Positions 1-6,836 of a DNA stretch of 9,709 nucleotides are shown here, in pieces. Source of the stretch: CALMEC01 sp964440285 (lineage in GTDB: Bacteria; Actinomycetota; Thermoleophilia; Miltoncostaeales; Miltoncostaeaceae); NCBI GenBank assembly GCA_964440285.1, contig CAYTRV010000077.1, positions 1 through 9,709 on the forward strand. The letters are read 5' to 3'. A model generated the notes under the pieces. It was not told the origin of the DNA. It was given only the letters and a program-made list of their open reading frames with translations, and ran no database searches. The position numbers were made by a program, and so were the translations under genes. Every line of letters starts with the position of its first letter. Positions within the stretch are counted from its first letter, which is position 1.

Positions 1-1122
1 GACGCGTCGAGGGCCGTCGACGTGATCTCCCGTGTCATCGACCCCGACGCGCGCCAGGAGTTCGCCGAGGAGGTATCGGTGGAGCAGGATGCCCTTCGCG
101 AGGTGCATGCCGGCAAGTCCGCGCGGGCGATGCTCGAGCTGTCCACGGCGCGCGCCCGCCGCACCCCCATTGCGTGGAGCGCCGAGGACGTGCCGGCCCC
201 GGAGTTCACCGGCCTCCGGCAACTCGACGACGTCCCGTTGACCGACATCGTTCCGTTCATCGATTGGACCTTCTTCTTCCACGCGTGGGAGCTGCGTGGC
301 CGGTTCCCGGGCGTGCTCGACCACCCGAAGTACGGATCCGCGGCACGGGAGCTCTTCGCCAACGCGACCGAGCTGCTCGAGCGCATCACCTCGGAGCGGC
401 TGCTCCAGGCGCGCGGCGTGTACGGCTTGTGGCCCGCGAACGCCGAGGGCGACGACATCGTGGTGTTCGCCGACGACACGCGCGCCGCGGAGCTCACCCG
501 GTTCCCGATGCTGCGCCAGCAGCGCGAGAAGGCCGACGACAAGCCGAGCTTCTGCCTCGCAGATTTCGTGGCGCCGCGGGCCACCGGCCTCCGGGACCAC
601 ATCGGCCTGTTCGCGGTGACGGCAGGCCTCGGCGCCGCGGAGCTCGTGGAGCGGTTCGAACGCGACCATGACGACTACTCGGCGATCATGGTGCGGGCGA
701 TCGCCGACCGCCTCGCGGAGGCCCTCGCCGAGATGCTCCACCAGCGCGTGCGCCGGGAGTGGGGCTACGGCGCCGATGAGGAGCTGACGGGCGACGACAT
801 CATCGCGGAGCGCTACCGCGGGATCCGCCCCGCGTTCGGCTACCCGGCCTGTCCCGACCACACCGAGAAGCATCGGCTGTTCGAGCTGCTCGGCGCCGAG
901 CGGCAGGGCCTCTCGCTGAGCGAAAACTTCGCGATGCTCCCAGCCGCCTCGGTGAGTGGCATCTACCTCGCCCACCCGGCCGCCCGCTACTTTGCGGTGG
1001 GGCCGATCAACGCGGATCAGGTCGCCGACTACGCCGCCCGGAAGGGCATCAGCGTCGCCGAGGCGGAGCGGTGGCTCGGCCCGAACCTCGCGTACGAACC
1101 GGGTGGCCTGGTCCCCGCGTAG
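1..1122 (+). CDS. metH: Cobalamin-dependent methionine synthase, C-terminal part (5' end outside window)
   Basis: This is the C-terminal 373 residues of MetH, which transfers the methyl group of 5-methyltetrahydrofolate to homocysteine through cobalamin. The frame is open from base 1, so the gene starts upstream; the GTG/ATG codons near base 22 are internal. The first residues (DASRAVDVISRVIDPDAR) match the end of the B12-binding domain, which in MetH normally reads DASR-V. The rest is the AdoMet-dependent reactivation domain. Its helical start, with FIDWTFFFHAWELRG, lies at about 253-300. The AdoMet-binding signature RxxxGYPACPDH, as RGIRPAFGYPACPDH, begins at 817. The conserved end, with LSENFAMLPAASVSG and YFAVGPI, runs to about 1010. 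The activation domain looks full length and undamaged, so the enzyme should support reductive reactivation in the cytoplasm. It converges with the minus-strand gene, with only 15 bases between the two stop codons. Family assignment is very secure; the upstream methyl-transfer domains are not visible. Confidence 0.96.
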   Translation, partial: DASRAVDVISRVIDPDARQEFAEEVSVEQDALREVHAGKSARAMLELSTARARRTPIAWSAEDVPAPEFTGLRQLDDVPLTDIVPFIDWTFFFHAWELRGRFPGVLDHPKYGSAARELFANATELLERITSERLLQARGVYGLWPANAEGDDIVVFADDTRAAELTRFPMLRQQREKADDKPSFCLADFVAPRATGLRDHIGLFAVTAGLGAAELVERFERDHDDYSAIMVRAIADRLAEALAEMLHQRVRREWGYGADEELTGDDIIAERYRGIRPAFGYPACPDHTEKHRLFELLGAERQGLSLSENFAMLPAASVSGIYLAHPAARYFAVGPINADQVADYAARKGISVAEAERWLGPNLAYEPGGLVPA

Positions 1123-1136
1123 AGCCGCGGCGGCTC
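1122..1136. terminator. Short hairpin between convergent stop codons
   Basis: GAGCCG and CGGCTC form a perfect 6-bp stem around a 3-base CGG loop. It starts on the last base of the metH stop codon and fills the space before the stop of the minus-strand gene (1138-1140). The symmetry would allow use from both sides. There is no T-tract on either side, so this is a possible rather than a classic intrinsic terminator. Confidence 0.4.
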
Positions 1137-1137
1137 G

Positions 1138-1635
1138 TCAGAACTGCTGCTTCGCGAGGTAGAGGCGCACGTGGCGGACGCCCTCCACGAGGGCGGTGAG
1201 GCGTTCTGCGGCCTCGTCACCGGGGAGATCGGCGAGACCGCCCGCCGCGACCCACCACTCGGACGGATCGTCCTTCACGATGTCGAGGACGAAGCTGGCG
1301 ACGTCGTTCGCGTCACCCGGCCCGCGAGTCCCGTCGACGCCGATCACGATCTCGTCCGCGTGCAGCCGGTACGACCCGGGTGGCGGTACGCCGTCGCACT
1401 CGACGATGGGGGCCCCGTTCACCGCGCCGTTCGCCTTCACCCGACGGTGCGGCACCGCGGCGACGGCCGCGGCGAACGTCTCGATGGTGTCGACGGCTGC
1501 CCCGCTCGCGACGACGTCCAGACCGATCCGCTCGAGGCGGGATGCCCAATCCGGGTCGCCGGGCAGCCCACTGAGGACAATCGTCGGCAGAACAGGGAGC
1601 TGAATGCCCAAAGCGGCCAGGATCTCGCGGCGCAC
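1138..1635 (-). CDS. Conserved hypothetical protein with faint MetE/UROD-like C-terminal pattern
   Basis: This gene encodes about 165 residues. I chose the GTG at 1633-1635 (MRREILAALGIQLPVLPTIV...) because the ORF upstream of it runs into the pckA 5' region and loses sensible protein character. A GAGGGGGT stretch about 12 bases upstream may serve as ribosome binding site. No signal peptide or membrane segment is seen. The protein alternates beta strands and helices. Its C-terminal part (EWWVAAGGLADLP at about 126-138, then a helix with ERLTALVEGVRHVR) resembles the LWVNPDCGLK-plus-helix end of MetE and related barrels, and IVIGVDGTRGPGD at about residue 100 fits a preceding strand. The zinc-ligand cysteine of MetE is absent (GG instead of CG), and the chain is far too short for a full barrel. 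I do not recognise a catalytic function. Its position next to metH makes a one-carbon or methyl-transfer link tempting but unproven. Confidence 0.7.
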   Translation of the reverse strand: MRREILAALGIQLPVLPTIVLSGLPGDPDWASRLERIGLDVVASGAAVDTIETFAAAVAAVPHRRVKANGAVNGAPIVECDGVPPPGSYRLHADEIVIGVDGTRGPGDANDVASFVLDIVKDDPSEWWVAAGGLADLPGDEAAERLTALVEGVRHVRLYLAKQQF

Positions 1636-1705
1636 GGACCGGACGCTACCCCCTCCGGCCGGTAGTTTGCGTGTCGAGAACGCGAACTGCGACGGGGGAA
1701 GCTGG
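1636..1705. promoter_or_regulatory. Divergent upstream region of pckA and the minus-strand gene
   Basis: These 70 bases lie between two divergent start codons and must hold at least part of both control regions. I see no convincing -10/-35 pair on either strand. The only symmetry is CTACC (1646-1650) against GGTAG (1661-1665), with CCGGCCGG-like bases between, which could be an operator half-site pair but is short. The region between the two genes is slightly richer in A/T around 1663-1690 than its flanks. Confidence 0.3.
1694..1701 (+). promoter_or_regulatory. Ribosome binding site of pckA
   Basis: GGGGGAAG lies 4 bases before the ATG at 1706. It selects this ATG over the in-frame upstream ATG at 1604, which sits inside the divergent gene. 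Confidence 0.65.
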
Positions 1706-3310
1706 ATGAGCAACGAGACGGGACGCCGCGGCCCGGTCGGGCTGGACGCCCATGGCATCACGAACACGGGCGGCGTGAGGTGGAACGCGACCACGCCCGA
1801 GCTCTACGAGCACGCACTCGGTCGCGGTGAGGGCGCCGTCGCGGAGGGCGGTGCCCTCGTCGTCTCGACGGGTGCGCACACGGGACGCGCACCGAAGGAC
1901 AAGTTCGTCGTACGCGAGCCCGGCAGCGAGGAGCGCATCTGGTGGGGCGATGTCAACCAGCCGTTCGAGCCGGACACCTACGCCGCGCTGCGCTCCCGCC
2001 TCCTTGAGTACCTCAGCGGCCGTGAGCTGTTCGTCGTCGACGCGTTCGCCGGTGCGCACCCCCGCCACCGACTGGCGCTGCGCGTGGTGACCGACAGCGC
2101 CTGGCACGCCCTGTTCGCCCGCACCATGTTCATCGTGCCCGACGACGACGAGTTCGCGACGCACACGCCCGCGGCCGTGGTGTTTCACGCCCCCGGCTTC
2201 CAGGCGGACCCGGATCGCGACGGGACCCGCGCGGCGAACTTCGTGGTGCTGCACCCGACGGATCAGGAGATGATCATCGGCGGCACGCAGTACGCCGGTG
2301 AGATCAAGAAGTCGATCTTCACCCTCATGAACGACCGGCTCCCGCTCGACGGCGTGCTGTCGATGCACTGCTCGGCGAACGTCAGCGAGGATGGCCGAGT
2401 CGCCGTGTTCTTCGGCCTGTCGGGCACCGGCAAGACGACGCTGTCGACCGACGCGACCCGCCCGCTGATCGGCGACGACGAGCACGGCTGGGGCGACGAC
2501 GGCGTCTTCAACATCGAGGGCGGCTGCTACGCGAAGGTCATCGGCCTCTCCGCCGAAGCGGAGCCGGAGATCTACCGCACCACCCGCTTGTTCGGCACCG
2601 TCATCGAGAACGTCGTGATGGACCCAGTCACCCGCCGACTCGACCTCGACGACGGGTCGATCACCGAGAACACGCGTGGGGCCTACCCCCTCGAGTCGAT
2701 CGAGAACGCGCACCCCCCGAAACGCGCCGGCCACCCGAGCACGATCGTGATGCTCACCGCGGACGCGTTCGGGGTGCTGCCGCCGATCGCCAAGCTCACC
2801 CATGCCCAGGCCATGTACCACTTCCTCGCCGGCTATACCGCCAAGGTCGCCGGCACCGAGGTCGGCATCATCGAGCCCCAGACGACGTTCAGCGCATGCT
2901 TCGGCGCGCCGTTCCTGCCGCAGCGCCCCGCCGTGTATGCCCACATGCTGGGCGAGCTCATCGAGGAGCACCAGGTGTCGGCGTGGCTGGTGAACACGGG
3001 CTGGACCGGCGGCTCCTACGGAGTCGGGCGGCGCATGCCGATCGCGGCGACCCGGGCGATCGTCCGGGCGGCGATCAGCGGCGAGCTCGATGCGGCTCCC
3101 ACCCGCACGGACCCGACCTTCGGCTTCGAGGTCCCGCTCGCCGTGCCGGACGTCGACCCGCAACTCCTCGACCCGCGTTCCACGTGGGCCGACCCCGCGA
3201 AGTACGACGCGACCGCCGCGAAGCTGGCCGGGGAGTTCAGCTCGCACTTCGCGGTGTTCGCCGCCGACGTGAGCCGGGCCGTCGCCGCGGCAGGGCCCTC
3301 CGTCGGGTAG
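1706..3310 (+). CDS. pckA: ATP-dependent phosphoenolpyruvate carboxykinase
   Basis: PckA converts oxaloacetate and ATP to phosphoenolpyruvate, CO2 and ADP, the committed step of gluconeogenesis from TCA-cycle intermediates; it is cytosolic. The product is 534 residues, close to the 540 of the E. coli enzyme. Family landmarks are all present and collinear: substrate arginine in STGAHTGRAPKDK (R61), active-site Y196 and K202 in GTQYAGEIKKS, metal-binding H221 in MHCSAN, P-loop GLSGTGKTT (237-245, K243), kinase-2/metal motif IGDDEHGW (255-262, D258), and NTRGAYP (R324). The P-loop and IGDDEHGWGDDGVFN define the ATP-using family, not the GTP-using one. The start is ATG 1706, preceded by GGGGGAAG. 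The gene is divergent from the small hypothetical gene and is followed after 13 bases by a strong hairpin, so it is probably monocistronic. No defect is visible, and the enzyme should be active. Confidence 0.97.
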   Translation: MSNETGRRGPVGLDAHGITNTGGVRWNATTPELYEHALGRGEGAVAEGGALVVSTGAHTGRAPKDKFVVREPGSEERIWWGDVNQPFEPDTYAALRSRLLEYLSGRELFVVDAFAGAHPRHRLALRVVTDSAWHALFARTMFIVPDDDEFATHTPAAVVFHAPGFQADPDRDGTRAANFVVLHPTDQEMIIGGTQYAGEIKKSIFTLMNDRLPLDGVLSMHCSANVSEDGRVAVFFGLSGTGKTTLSTDATRPLIGDDEHGWGDDGVFNIEGGCYAKVIGLSAEAEPEIYRTTRLFGTVIENVVMDPVTRRLDLDDGSITENTRGAYPLESIENAHPPKRAGHPSTIVMLTADAFGVLPPIAKLTHAQAMYHFLAGYTAKVAGTEVGIIEPQTTFSACFGAPFLPQRPAVYAHMLGELIEEHQVSAWLVNTGWTGGSYGVGRRMPIAATRAIVRAAISGELDAAPTRTDPTFGFEVPLAVPDVDPQLLDPRSTWADPAKYDATAAKLAGEFSSHFAVFAADVSRAVAAAGPSVG

Positions 3311-3323
3311 GCCATCCGGTGGC

Positions 3324-3354
3324 ACGGCCCGTGGGGACGTTTCCCCCGGGCCGT
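3324..3354. terminator. Strong bidirectional hairpin between pckA and the oxidase operon
   Basis: ACGGCCCG (3324-3331) pairs perfectly with CGGGCCGT (3347-3354). Inside this, GGGGA (3333-3337) pairs with TCCCC (3342-3346) around a CGTT loop, with one bulged T at 3332. The result is a 13-bp, very GC-rich stem located between two convergent stop codons (3310 and 3367). No T-run follows on either strand, which is common for terminators in high-GC actinobacteria. It can serve both transcripts. Confidence 0.7.
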
Positions 3355-3366
3355 ATTGAACCGGTG

Positions 3367-6300
3367 CTACGAGCGCTTGGCCGGAGGGGCGAGCACCTTC
3401 GTCGTGCCCCTCAGAGTCTGTGGATCGATGGTTGTGCGGGTCGCACCGCCCTGGATGTCGAGCCGGTAGCGCCCTGACCGGATCGCCTTGAGCAGCCCCG
3501 CCGACGGCTTCCACACGGCCCGCATCGCTCCGGTGCCGGTGACGGCAAGCGTGCTGCGACCCGCTCTCGCCTTCGCCGACAGCTTCGCCATCGCCGAGGG
3601 GCTCAGCGCCTCGATGATGGAGGCCCCGGCGAGGACGGGCTTCTTGCCGCCGAGGCGGTAGAGCTTGACGCGAAGGACGCGCGTGTCGGCCGGGCCGGTG
3701 AGGCGGAAGGCGATCCCCTTCTTCGTGATCTCCTTCTTCGTGAAGCTCTTCTTCAGGACGAGCTTCCGGAGCGCCGCCCGCGCGGGGGTCGTGGTCGTGG
3801 CGGCCGTTGTGCCGGGCGGGCTCGCCGGCGTGGCGACCTTCGGGAGCTCGCGAATCGGCCCGGTGCCCGTCGGGTAGACCCGCAGGAGGCCCCACTGCCC
3901 CGCGTCGGTGAACGGCCGGCGGATGTTGCCGTAGAAGTAGTCCCCCGGGGAGCCGGCGCCGCTGCGGACGTGCGCGTCGATGGTGGATAGGGGTCCGAAG
4001 CTCTGGTTGGCGAGTTGTTCGGATTGATGGATGCCACCATCCCACGCCCACGTGTGCCCGCCGAGGTTGAACACCTGGGTCTGCTCGCCGCCCGGCGCGC
4101 CGATCACGTGCACCCGCATCGGGTCGCCCGGGTAGGCCCGCAGCAGCGAGGTCGCCGGATCGCCATGGACGAGCGAGCTGAACTGGCGAGCGTCGAGCTC
4201 CCGGCCGCCCGCCGAGGCGTAGTTCAGCCAGGTCGGCGTCTTCACCTCGTCGGGGTAGGGCATCACGTTCGAGCCGATCCCCGGTTCGTTGTCGGAGAAG
4301 AACACCGAGAAGTCGCGGTAGCCCTGACCGCCCGGAACGTGCACGTCCACCTGCAGGCCGACGTCCTTCGGCGCGCCGGTGACCGGATCGGCGAACACGG
4401 CGCCCGCGGGAGCGACGATCAGCGCGCCGTACAGGCCCTGCACGCCGGTGTCGTCCCCGCCGTAGTCGCTGATCACGGCACTGCCGATGTTCGCCTCGTC
4501 GGCAAAGAACGTGTACCGGCGCGAGGCGCCGGGGGCGACGGTCTGCTCGGGGTTGAAGCCGAGGTTGACTCCCGACGAGGATATGTCGCGAAGGAGCTTG
4601 GCGACGTGGAACGAGGCACGGCCGGCCGCGCGCTCGTTGGTGAACCTGACGTTCACGCACTCTCCGGCGGCGACGTGGAGCGCAAGCGGCTCGGGTGTCT
4701 TGGTGCCGGCCTTGACCGCCGCCGCATCCGCGGTCGGCACATAGGCGAGCGTGCGGCCGACGACCCCGCCCGGGACGTCCACGGCGCTGATCGAGAAGGA
4801 ACGCATCGTCGCGTCGGACGGGCACGGCTCGCCGATGGTCGTCGCAGCGGGCGGACGGCCACCGGTCTGCTGCGGGGTGTCCGACGGACCCGTGGGGACG
4901 TCGGTGCCGGGGAGCGGCTGGAGGTTGGCGACCTGACGCGGAAGGACCCGGATGATTCCCCATGCGCCCTGCTCGACGCGGCGACCGATGCCGTTGGTGT
5001 AGAGGTAGTCGCCGGCGCGCTTCTGGGGACCGCCGGCGCTGTTGAGCGCGAGCGTGAAGCGCTCGGAGATCCCGTAGACGAGCGCGGAGAGCGGGCTCGA
5101 CGTGATCTTGCCGTTCTCGACGTACCTGTTCTCGGCGAAGATCCTGTGGCCGTCGATGTGGAGGGTGTCGACGCCGGAGCTGACGTTGATCGTGCGGATC
5201 ACGAACGGGTCGCCGGCGTACGCGCGCGGAATCGGCGTGCCGGGGTCGCCGTGGCGATAGGAGCTGTACAGCAGCGATGGATCCGGGTCGACGACGCGGC
5301 GGTCCGACAGCGGCTCGGCCCTGAGGTTGAGCGTGCTGTCGGTCGTCGGGTTCTGGTCGAGGGTCCACAGCACGAACTCACGGAAGCTGCTGCCAACCAA
5401 GCCGGGGGCGAGCGGGTTGTTGGTGTGGATGTCCACGAGGGTTCCCGACTCGACCTCCGCACCGCTCACCGGGTCGTGGTAGGTGGAGCCCTTGGGTTCG
5501 ATGATGAGCTGCCCGACCAGTCCGTGGCCCCAGTTGTGGATGCCGTCGACGTGGTCGTGCCAGAAGATGTTGTCGAGCACCACGTCGGGGAACCAGACTT
5601 CCTTGACGAACTCCGTGCCCGCCCACTCGTCAACGGCGTGGGCCTTCGCGAGGGGTTCGTTGAGCGCGAGCACGCGGTTCGCGCCCGCCGAAGCGACCCC
5701 GGTGACCTTGCGGATCTCGATCTGCTCCGTGCCAAGGCCGACGGCGATCCAGATTCCGACGCGGTACTTCGCGAGGGACGGCAGCGTCCCAGTCGGCTTG
5801 ACGGTGACGGCGGTCGCGCCCACGGCCGCATCAGTGGCGAGCCGTGCGTCGTCGACGCGGTAGGGCCGGACGGCCTGGCCGTACACCATGCCTGCGGTGG
5901 CCCCGTCGGAGCCGTTCGGGTCGAACTGCACGTGGTGGATGTGCAGGTTCGTCATCGGGAACGGCTGGTCGGGGTCGTCCTCGGTCTGTTCGGACGTCAC
6001 GGTCAGGTTGATGCACTCGCCGACGTTCGCGCGGATCGCGAGCGGCTCGGACGGCATCTGGCCGCTGCGGACCTTGTCCTTGTTCTTCGCGAGCACGAAT
6101 ATTTTGCCGAACTCGTCCGTCGCGCCGTTCTTCGTGACCTGAATCGGCTTCTGGATCGACACGATGTTGAAGTTCCGCCCCGGCAGGGAGCTCTGCGGGC
6201 ACAGTCCGTCTGCGCGCTTGGACCACGGGTCGGGCGACCCGCCGGGCGCGGGCGCCTTGTTCCCCTGCTCACCGAGCCACGGAGCCCCGCTGTGCCCGTT

Positions 6301-6736
6301 CGAGCTGAACGGTGGCCGCTGCCCGATCTGCGGGCGCAGCAACGGGTAGGCCGGCCGGCCGTTGGTCGGGTTGAACAAGATCCTCGGTCGCCCGTCGGCG
6401 CTGAGGGCATGCTCTCGGTCGACGGCGAGGAGGCCGGGATGGCCCGCGAATGCCCGGAACGACCCGTCGGCGTCGGTCAGGAGGTTGGGGTAGGCGGGGA
6501 CTCCCGGCGTGGTCGTGCGGAACGGGGAGGTCGGGCCGAGGTCGCCAGTGCGGTCCTCCGGCGCGCCGTAGTAGACGTCCGCGGTCGCTGCGGTGCCGCG
6601 CTGCCAGTCCCAGACGGCGCCGTCGAGCGAGATCGGGTCGCCCGGCGCCTTCTGCGGCACGCCCTGCGGCGGGATCTGCGGCTCGACCCACTGCGCGAGG
6701 TTGTCCGCGGTGATCGTCGTGCCGTCGGGCATGACC
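3367..6736 (-). CDS. MnxG/MofA-type large multicopper oxidase, C-terminal part (joins 6837-8449 across the gap)
   Basis: These 1,122 codons continue the oxidase gene that begins at 8449; the apparent ATG at 6732 is internal (VMPDGTTITADNL). Numbering here starts at that Met. Residues 1-175 are a Pro/Gly-rich linker. Module 2 follows (about 178-600): its first cupredoxin holds L1 copper ligands (LHIHH, H264/H266) and L2 ligands (FWHDHVDGIHNWGHGL, H392/H394), separated by an inserted segment at about 288-377. Its second cupredoxin is degenerate (LHIDGHR; TNG where HCH is expected). Module 3 (about 637-955) lacks ligands throughout (FHVAK, FNLGGH, GNI). After a Pro/Thr linker (965-985), residues 986-1121 form a lysine/arginine-rich beta-type tail (KLVLKKSFTKKEITKKG...). 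No LPXTG or C-terminal membrane segment is seen. Cysteines occur only as pairs C178/C240 and C637/C692. The protein is extracytoplasmic. Mn(II) oxidation is known for relatives of this architecture, but the substrate here is inferred. It ends 12 bases from the shared hairpin. Confidence 0.9.
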
Positions 6737-6836
6737 NNNNNNNNNNNNNNNNNNNNNNNNNNNNNNNNNNNNNNNNNNNNNNNNNNNNNNNNNNNNNNNN
6801 NNNNNNNNNNNNNNNNNNNNNNNNNNNNNNNNNNNN
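6737..6836. other. Assembly gap of 100 N inside the multicopper oxidase gene
   Basis: Exactly 100 N, a usual placeholder length. Taken literally it would put the two halves of the oxidase out of frame (2 + 100 + 1 bases is not a multiple of 3), so the true missing length should be a multiple of 3 if the gene is intact. Comparing with the equivalent segments of modules 2 and 3 (42-54 residues between the L3-like and L4-like positions, plus the domain end) suggests more than 100 bases are missing, roughly 150-270. The hidden part should carry the HCHxxxHxxxM-type motif. Confidence 0.97.

Noticed and set aside
1604..1705. Longer pckA start at 1604
   Set aside because: It would overlap the divergent gene, adds Arg/Pro-rich residues not found in PckA, and has no ribosome binding site; ATG 1706 has GGGGGAAG and gives family length.
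1636..1794. Longer N-terminus of the minus-strand hypothetical gene up to 1794
   Set aside because: It would run into the pckA coding sequence and its ribosome binding site, and the extra residues lack the character of the rest.
1646..5368. Minus-strand open frame of 1,240 codons across pckA and the oxidase
   Set aside because: It is an Arg/Pro/His-rich shadow crossing two convergent genes with strong families; no plausible protein.
6269..6736. His-rich reading just past the gap (GHARRHDDHRG) that looks like the missing copper motif
   Set aside because: It results from reading through 100 N in a frame that does not fit. The same bases in the other frame give VMPDGTTITADNLAQW, which continues as a normal oxidase.
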